Source of the DNA: CAZVCJ01 sp964625745
GTDB lineage: Bacteria; Chloroflexota; Anaerolineae; VGOG01
Assembly: GCA_964625745.1 (NCBI GenBank)
Contig: CAZVCJ010000017.1
Location: forward strand, 1-37,471
Reading direction: 5' to 3'
DNA length: 37,471 nt
Under the pieces are notes generated by a model. The model saw only the letters and a program-made list of their open reading frames with translations. It did not search any database and was not told the DNA's origin. The position numbers and the translations under genes are program-made. Below are positions 6,616-13,787 of this stretch, in pieces; the first letter of the stretch is position 1, and each line of letters opens with the position of its first letter.

Positions 6616-8811
6616 TTACTTATAGATTGGGACCTCGTTGGGCCGGATCTGCGTCAGTTGATTCTCAGGCGACGTCCAGAACTGCTCGGGGTTGACGTTG
6701 GCCCAAGTCCATTGGTAATAGAACGGCGTCGAGCCAGCGGGGATGTTGTTGAAGCGCTTGGCCAGGGCCAGGCCATAGCTGCCGATGACGATGCCGGTGC
6801 TGTAGACGTTCTCGGTGAAGATACGATTGTACTCGAACATCAACTCGTTGCGCTTCTCGGCATCCGGCTCCAGGGCGAACTCGTTCACGATCTTGACCAG
6901 CTCTTCCTCGAAGGGCTGGAGATCGCGCGGCTGCTCGCCCTCGCGGTGCCAGTCCGGGCTCTCCTTCGTGATTGGCGCCAACTGCTTGGCATACGAGAAG
7001 GGGACGGCGTACGCCTGACCGCCGCGGTTTACGTTCCACTCCCACTCACCAGTTATCCACGCATCGTCCCGTGTGGAGGACTTGAGCGGGCGGAAGTTCA
7101 CCTGAATGCCGACCTCGGCCATCAGCGGCACCAACGCTTCGCCGATGCTCACCGACTCCGCCTGGTCCTCGGCGGCAGTGAGGGCGATCACCAGGTCCTG
7201 GCCGGCCAGCGGGCCCGCGGTCCAGTTCAGGATGCCGTTGCCGTCGGTGTCCTCAAAGCCCAGCCCGGCCAGCAGCTTACGCGCGGTATCGGGGCTGTAA
7301 GGATAGTAGACGACGGAGGCGCGGTCGTACTCGGCCGCGCCGGGGTAGAGGCCACCCGGCCAGGCGCGCAGGAAGGGGCCGCGTATGATCGCCTGGCCGA
7401 TGCCATCGCGGTCAATGGCCTGGCTCACCGCCCGGCGGAAGGTCACGTTGCGGAACAACTTGCGCAGTTCGGTGTCCCGCTCATCCTTCACGCCCAGCGA
7501 GGCCGACTGGTTGATGTGGAGCGAGAAGGCGAGCATCTCGGGGCCCCAGGTGACGAAAAAGTGGGCGTCCGCTTCGGCGGCCCGCTTCAGTGTCTCGTTG
7601 AAGGTGCTGGGGTTCTCCAGGTTGCTGTGGTCGCCGGTGCCAGCCAGCGTGTTCAGCGTGCGGCCCACGCCGCTGGAGCCCTTCTCGAACACGACCTCGT
7701 CCAGGTAGGGCAACTGGTTCCCCTCTTCGTCCACCTTCCAGTAGTAGGGGTTGCGGCGCAGGACCATGAGCTCGTCGGTCTTGTACTCGACCGCGATCCA
7801 GGGGCCCATGCCGACGTTAGGCAGCTTGTCGGGCGGCCAGGCCGTGTCAAAGGCGATGTAGTCGTTGTCCGAGAAGGCGGGGTGCAGGGGTTTCCAGATG
7901 TGCTCCGGCCACACCGAGAAGTTGTACTCGGTCATGTAGAACAGCATCTGGACGGGGAAGGGCACGGGGAAGGTCCACTTGATGGTGTAGTCGTCCACCT
8001 TCTCCAGATTGACGTCCTGGCCGCCGATCTGCCAGGTAGTGCGGGAGGTGGTGGAGTTGACGTTGGGGTCCAGGATGAAATACTCCCAGGTGAACATGAC
8101 GTCGTCGGCGCTGAAGGGCTCTCCGTCGGACCACCTGGCGCCCTCGATGAGGTGCATGGTGAGCTCGTAGCCATCGTCCGACCACTCGTAACCCTTGGCC
8201 AGGTTGAGCCACGGCTCGACCTTTTCGGCCCGGAACAGGGGGCCATCTACTAACAGCGCTTCTTCGTAGATGATGTTGATCCCGAACCAACCCTGCGTCT
8301 GGCCGGCGCCCAGGTTCCAGCCCTCGGTGGGGCAGGCGGAAAAGTCGCGCCACACGTCGCCGTAAGTCCCGATGCCGGTCGACATGCCGGACGCCAGCAT
8401 GACCTGCGGCTCTTTGGGCAGGCGATCCTCGACGGGTGGAATCGTGCCGTCGGCCACCAGCGCGTCCATCCATGGAGCCTGATGGTACTCAGGCAGCGCC
8501 TTGTAGGTCATAACCTCTTCGAGTTTGAAGCGCTTGGCCTCGGGGCCGGTGCCTATGGGCACACCCTCGGAATAGGGGATCGCGCCGACGACCTCGACGA
8601 GCTTCTCGACCTCTTTCTCAACGACCACGGTCTCGACCACCGGCTTCTCGACGACCACCTCCTTCTCGACGATCACGGTCTCGACCACCGGCTTCTCGAC
8701 GACCACCTCCTTCTCGATCACCTGGGGGGTAGGTGCGGCGCAGGCCGGGAGTATCACGGCAGCTATCGTCACCAAGGCGATCAAAATCATCCACTTCTTG
8801 TTGGTAAACAT
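6616..8811 (-). CDS. ABC transporter substrate-binding lipoprotein, family 5 (OppA-like)
   Basis: 731 residues, longer than typical OppA (about 540). The signal peptide MFTNKKWMILIALVTIAAVI ends in a lipobox (LPAC), so the mature protein is a lipid-anchored binding protein outside the cytoplasmic membrane. A linker of about 45 residues rich in Val, Glu and Lys (VIEKEVVVEKPVVETV repeated) follows. The SBP_bac_5 domain shows YEWSDDGYELTMHLIEGARW, SADDVMFTWEYF and VTFRRAVSQAIDRDGIGQAI, which are classic family-5 segments. ATG at 8811 has AAAGGAGG just upstream. It lies between oppD and oppB. The LacI regulator at the head of the operon argues for an oligosaccharide or glycoside ligand rather than a peptide; this is inference. 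Confidence 0.9.
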   Translation of the reverse strand: MFTNKKWMILIALVTIAAVILPACAAPTPQVIEKEVVVEKPVVETVIVEKEVVVEKPVVETVVVEKEVEKLVEVVGAIPYSEGVPIGTGPEAKRFKLEEVMTYKALPEYHQAPWMDALVADGTIPPVEDRLPKEPQVMLASGMSTGIGTYGDVWRDFSACPTEGWNLGAGQTQGWFGINIIYEEALLVDGPLFRAEKVEPWLNLAKGYEWSDDGYELTMHLIEGARWSDGEPFSADDVMFTWEYFILDPNVNSTTSRTTWQIGGQDVNLEKVDDYTIKWTFPVPFPVQMLFYMTEYNFSVWPEHIWKPLHPAFSDNDYIAFDTAWPPDKLPNVGMGPWIAVEYKTDELMVLRRNPYYWKVDEEGNQLPYLDEVVFEKGSSGVGRTLNTLAGTGDHSNLENPSTFNETLKRAAEADAHFFVTWGPEMLAFSLHINQSASLGVKDERDTELRKLFRNVTFRRAVSQAIDRDGIGQAIIRGPFLRAWPGGLYPGAAEYDRASVVYYPYSPDTARKLLAGLGFEDTDGNGILNWTAGPLAGQDLVIALTAAEDQAESVSIGEALVPLMAEVGIQVNFRPLKSSTRDDAWITGEWEWNVNRGGQAYAVPFSYAKQLAPITKESPDWHREGEQPRDLQPFEEELVKIVNEFALEPDAEKRNELMFEYNRIFTENVYSTGIVIGSYGLALAKRFNNIPAGSTPFYYQWTWANVNPEQFWTSPENQLTQIRPNEVPIYK
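8629..8717. repeat. Two 41-bp identical direct repeats, period 48 bp, in the lipoprotein linker
   Basis: The stretch beginning GGTCTCGACCACCGGCTTCT is identical over about 41 bases at 8629-8669 and 8677-8717. The 48-bp period equals 16 codons, so it lengthens the linker of the substrate-binding lipoprotein by in-frame duplication (VVEKPVVETVIVEKEV units). A slippage-prone linker can change length between strains. Confidence 0.85.
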
Positions 8812-8859
8812 GTCTTCCTCCTTTAGTTTGTTTGTGTCATGAGATGCGAATCAACCTGG

Positions 8860-8880
8860 GGGCGGAAGATCCTTCCGCCC
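8860..8880. promoter_or_regulatory. Hairpin in the oppD - binding-protein intergenic region
   Basis: GGGCGGAAG at 8860-8868 and CTTCCGCCC at 8872-8880 form a perfect 9-bp stem with a three-base loop. It sits about 50 bases upstream of the binding-protein start and 130 bases after the oppD stop, in the 198-bp gap. It could act as an mRNA processing or 5'-stabilising element for the binding-protein cistron, or as a weak terminator in the plus direction, where TTATCTTT follows. The rest of the gap has no convincing gene; a run reading AAAGGAGGTGAT on the minus strand has no well-spaced start. Confidence 0.55.
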
Positions 8881-8984
8881 TTATCTTTCTGGTCCCGCTT
8901 TATCACCTCCTTTCTGGAATAAAGAACCCGCTCGACAAGTCCGCCACGGCCAACACCTGGCATCACCCTGCTGGCGATGCCTCG

Positions 8985-9015
8985 TTGGTTTCGATACGCC
9001 TTCGGCTACTCAACC
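8985..9015. repeat. Dispersed repeat unit that supplies the oppD stop codon
   Basis: The unit reads TTGGTTTCGATACGCC, then TTCGGCTACTCAACC, on the plus strand. Its inverse is present at 6409-6438, with a few changed bases in the middle. On the minus strand GGTTGAGTAG overlaps the end of oppD, so the TGA at 9012-9010 is part of the repeat. Confidence 0.75.
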
Positions 9016-10011
9016 CAAGCAGGCTACCTGATGGCCTGGCTCGACTTCCCGCAGGACAGGCTCTTCCTCCTCGCAGATCTTCCTGGCGCTAGGGCATCTC
9101 GGCGCAAACGCACAGCCCGGAATTATTTCGGTGGGTGTCGGAACCATCCCCTTGATGGACACCAGCACCTTTTTACCCTTCCTACCAAATACTGGAACGG
9201 AGTTCAAAAGCCCAATGGTATAGGGGTGAAGGGGATTGTGAAATACCGTCCGCACGTCGGCATATTCAACGATCTTGCCCAGGTACATCACCGCCACGTA
9301 ATCAGCTATCTGGGAGATCACGCCCAGGTTGTGGGTGATCATGATGATAGAAGACCCAAACTCGCTCTGTAATTCGCGCATCAGGTCCAGGATCTGGGCC
9401 TGGACTGTCACGTCGAGGGCCGTGGTGGGCTCATCCGCGATCAGGATCGCGGGATTGCAGGACAGGGCCAGGGCAATCATCACCCGCTGCCGCATGCCGC
9501 CGCTCAGTTGGTGGGGATATTCGTGGAGTCGCTGCTCAGGATCGCTGATGCGGACCTTATAGAGCATCTCCAGCGCCCGGTCCATCGCCTCCTTGTGGCT
9601 AACGTTCTGATGCAATTGCACTGACTCTGCAATTTGTGACCCTGCCGTGTACAAAGGGTTCAGGGAGGTCATTGGCTCCTGAAAAACCATCGCGATTTCG
9701 CCCCCGCGGATGCTCCGTATCTCCGGACCTCGGGGGTCGAGGTCGGCAATATCCACGATTCGCCTGCCCCCATTTTGATAGAGCCAGATCTGACCTTCCA
9801 CGATCTTGCCTGGGGGGGATTGGATGAGCCGCATGACCGACCGGGCAGTGACGCTCTTGCCGCAACCGCTTTCACCGACCAGGCCCAGGGTGGTATGACG
9901 GTCCAACTTCAGATTGACCCCGTCCACCGCCCTTACCGTGCCATTGTCAAGAAAGAAGTAGGTTTTCAGGTTCTTGATCTCCAGGATCGTGTTTGCATCT
10001 GAATGGATCAC
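9010..10011 (-). CDS. oppD: Opp/Dpp-type ABC transporter ATP-binding protein (OppD-like)
   Basis: 333 residues. It shows Walker A GESGCGKS (46-53), Q-loop MVFQEPMTSLNPLY, signature LSGGMRQR, Walker B ILIADEPTTALDV and H-loop ITHNLGVISQI. The C-terminus has the four-cysteine pattern GCAFAPRC, ICEEEEP and VACLG seen in OppD/DppD proteins. It works with OppF as the ATPase heterodimer of the importer. GTG at 10011 starts 38 bp after the lacI-type gene, so both probably sit on one transcript, an order with regulator and ATPase first and binding protein second. The last residues and stop come from a dispersed repeat, so the native C-terminus may have been trimmed slightly. Confidence 0.92.
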   Translation of the reverse strand: MIHSDANTILEIKNLKTYFFLDNGTVRAVDGVNLKLDRHTTLGLVGESGCGKSVTARSVMRLIQSPPGKIVEGQIWLYQNGGRRIVDIADLDPRGPEIRSIRGGEIAMVFQEPMTSLNPLYTAGSQIAESVQLHQNVSHKEAMDRALEMLYKVRISDPEQRLHEYPHQLSGGMRQRVMIALALSCNPAILIADEPTTALDVTVQAQILDLMRELQSEFGSSIIMITHNLGVISQIADYVAVMYLGKIVEYADVRTVFHNPLHPYTIGLLNSVPVFGRKGKKVLVSIKGMVPTPTEIIPGCAFAPRCPSARKICEEEEPVLREVEPGHQVACLG

Positions 10012-10049
10012 TTTCCTTCTCCCCCTATCATCTCACTTCCCCGCCCCTT

Positions 10050-11051
10050 CTACGCCGACTCCCGAATGACCAACTCGACATTGAGATAGACAGGAGGAAA
10101 GGTGGTCCCAGGGCTGTCCAACATATCCAACAGGCGGCTCATTGCCTGTCGCCCTAGTTCATACGTGTCCACGCCAACCGTGGTCAGCGGTGGGGCCAAC
10201 ATAGCAGCCAGTGGAATGTCATCGAAACCAACGACAGCGCAATCATCGGGCACACAGCGGCCCAGTTCCTGGCAAGCCTGCATGGCACCCACGGCCAGCA
10301 AATCATTGTAGGCGAAAATCGCCGTTATCTGGGGATATTGGGTCAGCAGTTGGCGGGTTGACTCGACGCCACGCGCCACGACCGGGGAGCCAGGTAAGAT
10401 CCACTCGGTGACGACAGGAAGTCCGTGGGCCATCAGTGCGTCACGATACCCCCGGACACGCCGCATGAGACTCAGAGATGGGGCTTGCCCGGCCAGCATG
10501 CCAATGGCGGTGTGCCCCTTGTCAATCAGATAGTTCACCGCCAGTTTCGCCCCACGGCGGGTGTCTATCATAACCCGACTGGCTCCTGGATAATCAAAAA
10601 AACAGTTGATCGCCACCAGTGGCGCGCGGTGCTCTGCGAAGGCTCTCAAGTTGTCTCCGCCACCAAAGCCAGGGTAGATGATGACGCCATCCACAGCGTG
10701 ATCGGCCATGGAGTGAAGGATGCAGGCTTCCTGCTCCACGTCCCCATCAGAGTTGCATAGGAAAACGTTGTACCCTCTGGCCTGGGCCGTATCTACCACC
10801 CCTCGGGCAACTTCGGGGAAAAAAGGGTTGGCGATATCACCTACCACGAGGCCCACGGTTTCAGTGCGGCGTGTAACCAAAGCCCGTGCCACCTTACTCG
10901 GTCGGTACTCTAACTCCTCAACCGCGGATAACACGCGTTGGCGGGTTGCTTCAGCAACTATGTCTCTGTCATTTAGGGCACGCGAAACGGTCTGGCGGGA
11001 GACGCCTGCCAGGGCAGCGACGTCTTCGATAGTGGTTTGCTTACGCTTCAT
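10050..11051 (-). CDS. LacI-family transcriptional regulator
   Basis: 333 residues, the usual family length. The N-terminal helix-turn-helix and hinge read TTIEDVAALAGVSRQTVSRA (from residue 6) and ATRQRVLSAVEELEYRPSKVARAL. The effector domain follows with TETVGLVVGDIANPFFPEV, GVIIYPGFGGGDNLRAF and VVGFDDIPLAAMLAPPLTTV, typical of the periplasmic-binding-protein fold that senses sugars or nucleosides. ATG at 11051 has GAGG about five bases upstream. It probably represses its own promoter (11147-11175) through three tandem sites at 11107-11145 and, as first gene of the operon, the Opp transporter behind it. The ligand is not deducible from sequence alone. Confidence 0.93.
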   Translation of the reverse strand: MKRKQTTIEDVAALAGVSRQTVSRALNDRDIVAEATRQRVLSAVEELEYRPSKVARALVTRRTETVGLVVGDIANPFFPEVARGVVDTAQARGYNVFLCNSDGDVEQEACILHSMADHAVDGVIIYPGFGGGDNLRAFAEHRAPLVAINCFFDYPGASRVMIDTRRGAKLAVNYLIDKGHTAIGMLAGQAPSLSLMRRVRGYRDALMAHGLPVVTEWILPGSPVVARGVESTRQLLTQYPQITAIFAYNDLLAVGAMQACQELGRCVPDDCAVVGFDDIPLAAMLAPPLTTVGVDTYELGRQAMSRLLDMLDSPGTTFPPVYLNVELVIRESA

Positions 11052-11106
11052 TGCGACCTCGTGGAGTCAAGCAGGAGTAAGTAATGAGGAGTGTGCACAG
11101 CCAATG

Positions 11107-11145
11107 CTGTGAACGTTCGCTGTGAACGCTCACTGTGAACGCTCA
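11107..11145. promoter_or_regulatory. Three tandem 13-bp LacI-type operator repeats
   Basis: CTGTGAACGTTCG, CTGTGAACGCTCA and CTGTGAACGCTCA follow each other without gaps at 11107-11119, 11120-11132 and 11133-11145. Each contains a near-palindrome around a central CG (GTGAACG-YTCAC), the shape of LacI-family operators. They start immediately downstream of the -10 box of the minus-strand promoter, where bound repressor would block initiation or escape. Confidence 0.8.
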
Positions 11146-11146
11146 C

Positions 11147-11175
11147 ATTATAGCACGGGGCAAGGATTTTGTCAA
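11147..11175 (-). promoter_or_regulatory. Consensus sigma-70 promoter of the lacI-opp operon
   Basis: On the minus strand TTGACA (11175-11170) and TATAAT (11152-11147) are both perfect matches to consensus with a 17-base spacer, and TGC precedes the -10 box. The predicted start falls within the operator triplet, leaving a leader of roughly 85-90 bases to the regulator's ATG. Such a strong promoter fits a system that needs active repression. Confidence 0.88.
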
Positions 11176-11183
11176 ATTCAAAT

Positions 11184-13568
11184 TTACCTGGAGACCAACT
11201 TCACCACTGTGGCGCCTTCCCCGCCCTCATACTGGTCGCCAGGCTGGTAGGAGGCTACCAGGGGGTGGTTTGCTGCAAAGTCGCGCACCACGCGACGGAG
11301 CGCCCCCGTTCCTTTGCCGTGGATGATGCGCACCTGGGGCAACCCCGCCAGGTACGCATCGTTCAGGTACTTATCCAGACGAGGCAAGGCATCCTCAGTC
11401 GTCTGCCCCCGCAGGTTCAGCTCCAGACCGGGCGAGGAGACCCTGGGGACGCTCACTGCCCGCTCAGTGATTTCTGGCTTAGCAGCTTTCCCTCGCAACT
11501 CCAGGTCACTCACCTCAGCCCTGATCCGGAAAGAGCCCACCTGCACCTCGGCCTCGTCCCCGGCGAGCTCGGTGATCTCGCCGGTGGCCTGCAGGCCCGC
11601 CACCCACACGGTGTCGCCCAGACTTAGTGGCCCCTGGGGCATGAAGCGCGGTTGAGCGACGGGCTCCACGGGCTGGGGCTCCAACGACGCCAATTTATCC
11701 TTGGCTTGGGCCGCCCACTCCTGAGTGATGGCCGCCATCCCCATCCCAGCCCTGATTCTCCTCAGTTCTGCTCGCACTTCTTCGAGCTCCCGTCCGGCCT
11801 CCTCGCGAGCAGTACCCAGTATCTCACGCCTTGTTTTCTCAATGTCGGCTAACTCCTGGCGCAACTCTCCCTCCAGATCCTCCGCCCGGTGATGGGCGGC
11901 CTCCGCTGACTCCTGGGCGGCCAGGGCCTCCTGATGAGCCTGCTTGATCTCGGCCAGCAAGCCCTCCGTTTCCAGGCTCTCAGGCGAAACCAGGCTCTCG
12001 GCCTCGCTCACGATCTCAGGCGAGAGGCCCAGGCGTCGGGCGATGGCGAAAGCGTTGCTGCGGCCAGGCAGGCCGATGCTCAGCTCATAAGTGGGGGAGA
12101 GGGTCTCCAGGTCGAACTCCACACAGGCGTTTTCCACTCCCGGCGTGGTGTAGGCGTAGAACTTCAATTCCGGGTAGTGAGTGGAGATGAAGGACGTGAT
12201 CCTCCGTCGCAGAAAGTGGGAAAGCAAGGCTCTGGCTATGGCCGAACCTTCGCCCGGGTCCGTGCCGGCTCCCAGGTCGTCCAGCAGAACGAGGGAGTGC
12301 TCTCCGGCCTGGTCCAGGATGCTGATGACGTTGGTGATGTGGGCGGAGAAGGTGGAGAGGCTTTGTTCGATGGACTGCTCGTCGCCGATGTCGGCATAGA
12401 TATCGTTGAACACAGAGAGGGCAGAGCCCTGGTCAGCGGGGATAGCCAGGCCACATTGGTTCATCAAGGACAGAAGCCCAACGGTCTTAAGGGAAACGGT
12501 CTTGCCGCCGGTGTTGGGTCCGGTGATGACGATGATGAAATAGTCATCGTCCAGGTGGATATCGGTGGAGACCACTGTCGCCGGATCGAGCAGCGGGTGA
12601 CGAGCTTTGATCAGTTGGATGCTGGACCCAGGGTGCAGGCCACCGGCCACTTTTCCTTCGGCTACGCTCAGGACAGGTCTGAAGGCGACCAGCCTGGGCT
12701 CGACTCCCTCGATCTTCTCCGCGTACCTGGCCTTGGCGAAAGCCAGGTCAAGCTCGGCCAGGCTCTCAACGGTGCGCTCGATGAACTCGCCTTCCTCGGC
12801 CACCAGGTTAGAGAGTCCGGCCAGGATGCGCTGCACCTCCCGCTCCTCTTCAAGTTGCAGCTCCCGCCAGCGGTTGTTCAGCCCGACGGTGGAGAGGGGC
12901 TCGATGAAGACTGTAGCGCCGCTGGCCGATTGGTCGTGGACGATGCCGGGGATGCGCCCTTTGAAATCTGACTTGAGCGGAATGACGTAGCGCCCGCCCC
13001 GCTGGGTGACGAAAGCCTCCTGGAGGAAGGCGACATTGGACGAAGCGGACACGATCCTCTCCAGCTTGGCCATCAGCCTCTGGTGGGCTTCCCTCAACTC
13101 GCGGCGGATGCTGGCTAGAGTTTGACTCGCCCCATCCACCACTTCGGCTCGGTCGTTGATGCAGCGGGCGATCTCGGCGACCACATCAGGGCACTCCTCG
13201 ATCTTTCCGGCAGTGCTTGCCAGAAGGGGGAACTGAGTCCGCAAGCGGGTGATAGCCCGGCGCAGGGCTCGCCCGCTGACCAACGTGCCGTGGACACCCA
13301 AGAGCTCATCGGGCAGCAGGATGGCGCCGTGCTCCGCTCTGTCCACCAGAGGGCGCACGTCCCGCGCCCCGCCCAGGGAGACATCGGCCCTGGCATTGAG
13401 GAGGGCTCTGGCCTCACTGGTCTGCCCCTGTCGCCTGGACACCTCATCGAGATCAGGGGAAGGCTGCAGGCTCAGGGCCAGCTTTCGGCCAGCGGAGAAG
13501 GATGTGTGTTCCGCCAGGCGTTCCAGTATTTTGGGCAATTCCAGGATTTGCAGATATTTCGAGTTCAT
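11184..13568 (-). CDS. mutS2: Endonuclease MutS2
   Basis: 794 residues, the standard MutS2 length. The order is an N-terminal core (LEILERLAEHTSFSAGRKLA-like), clamp/connector helices, an ATPase domain with Walker A GPNTGGKT (about residues 347-354) and Walker B LVLLDDLGAGTDP, a coiled-coil segment (EIKQAHQEALAAQESAEAAH onward), a KOW-like beta segment (LSLGDTVWVAGLQATGEI) and a C-terminal Smr domain with LNLRGQTTEDA and HGKGTGALR. MutS2 acts on recombination intermediates, and on collided ribosomes in Bacillus. An in-frame dispersed repeat at 12655-12677 adds about ten residues (PVLSVAEGKV) just before the conserved ARHPLL. The gene follows a 24-codon ORF by eight bases and shares its promoter. 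Confidence 0.95.
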   Translation of the reverse strand: MNSKYLQILELPKILERLAEHTSFSAGRKLALSLQPSPDLDEVSRRQGQTSEARALLNARADVSLGGARDVRPLVDRAEHGAILLPDELLGVHGTLVSGRALRRAITRLRTQFPLLASTAGKIEECPDVVAEIARCINDRAEVVDGASQTLASIRRELREAHQRLMAKLERIVSASSNVAFLQEAFVTQRGGRYVIPLKSDFKGRIPGIVHDQSASGATVFIEPLSTVGLNNRWRELQLEEEREVQRILAGLSNLVAEEGEFIERTVESLAELDLAFAKARYAEKIEGVEPRLVAFRPVLSVAEGKVAGGLHPGSSIQLIKARHPLLDPATVVSTDIHLDDDYFIIVITGPNTGGKTVSLKTVGLLSLMNQCGLAIPADQGSALSVFNDIYADIGDEQSIEQSLSTFSAHITNVISILDQAGEHSLVLLDDLGAGTDPGEGSAIARALLSHFLRRRITSFISTHYPELKFYAYTTPGVENACVEFDLETLSPTYELSIGLPGRSNAFAIARRLGLSPEIVSEAESLVSPESLETEGLLAEIKQAHQEALAAQESAEAAHHRAEDLEGELRQELADIEKTRREILGTAREEAGRELEEVRAELRRIRAGMGMAAITQEWAAQAKDKLASLEPQPVEPVAQPRFMPQGPLSLGDTVWVAGLQATGEITELAGDEAEVQVGSFRIRAEVSDLELRGKAAKPEITERAVSVPRVSSPGLELNLRGQTTEDALPRLDKYLNDAYLAGLPQVRIIHGKGTGALRRVVRDFAANHPLVASYQPGDQYEGGEGATVVKLVSR
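12655..12677. repeat. Dispersed 23-bp repeat inside mutS2
   Basis: CCTTCGGCTACGCTCAGGAC followed by AGG. The complement of nearly the same sequence lies at 36828-36850 in the spermidine-synthase-like gene, and a variant at 32487-32510. Within mutS2 it stays in frame and encodes PVLSVAEGK. It belongs to the type of small palindrome-rich repeat that translates as SFGYAQDK or LSVAEGK depending on frame. Confidence 0.8.
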
Positions 13569-13576
13569 CGTTTTCC

Positions 13577-13651
13577 TCAGTTGTACTTTCTTAGAAAGAG
13601 GCTCAACACCTTATGGCCCTCTTCGAGATCCCTGACGAATTGGTCTTTCAT
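13577..13651 (-). pseudogene. 24-codon ORF resembling the N-terminus of a YhaM-type exoribonuclease
   Basis: The ORF reads MKDQFVRDLEEGHKVLSLFL then RKYN and stops eight bases before the mutS2 start. It has a very strong ribosome site (AGGAGG five bases upstream of the ATG). The peptide resembles the opening OB-fold strand of YhaM/HD-domain 3'-5' exoribonucleases (pattern FV-DL-EG-V-S-FL). It is probably the stub of a gene whose remainder was lost, now serving as a translated leader for mutS2. A genuine leader peptide is the alternative. The likeness rests on about 20 residues. Confidence 0.5.
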
Positions 13652-13682
13652 ATCACCCTCCTGCTTTCATCCGTCACCCACA

Positions 13683-13711
13683 AGTGTAACACAATTTCCC
13701 TCTTCTGACAA
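13683..13711 (-). promoter_or_regulatory. Promoter for the small ORF and mutS2
   Basis: On the minus strand TTGTCA (13711-13706) and TACACT (13688-13683) are separated by 17 bases. It lies about 32 bases upstream of the small ORF and back to back with the plus-strand promoter of the LysM lipoprotein gene. Confidence 0.6.
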
Positions 13712-13720
13712 GGCCGGTTC

Positions 13721-13749
13721 TTGCCCATTTGCCTTCTATCTGGTATAAT
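13721..13749 (+). promoter_or_regulatory. Promoter for the LysM lipoprotein gene
   Basis: TTGCCC (13721-13726) and TATAAT (13744-13749) have a 17-base spacer; TGG just before the -10 box makes an extended -10 element. The gene's ATG is about 38 bases downstream, leaving a short leader. Confidence 0.75.
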
Positions 13750-13787
13750 TGGGGCCATCTGAAATCCCCTGTCTTGGAGTAGTGAAG

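Noticed and set aside
6541..8253. Plus-strand open frame of 570 codons
   Set aside because: It is antisense to the substrate-binding lipoprotein; high GC keeps the opposite strand open. Its protein has no recognisable domain.
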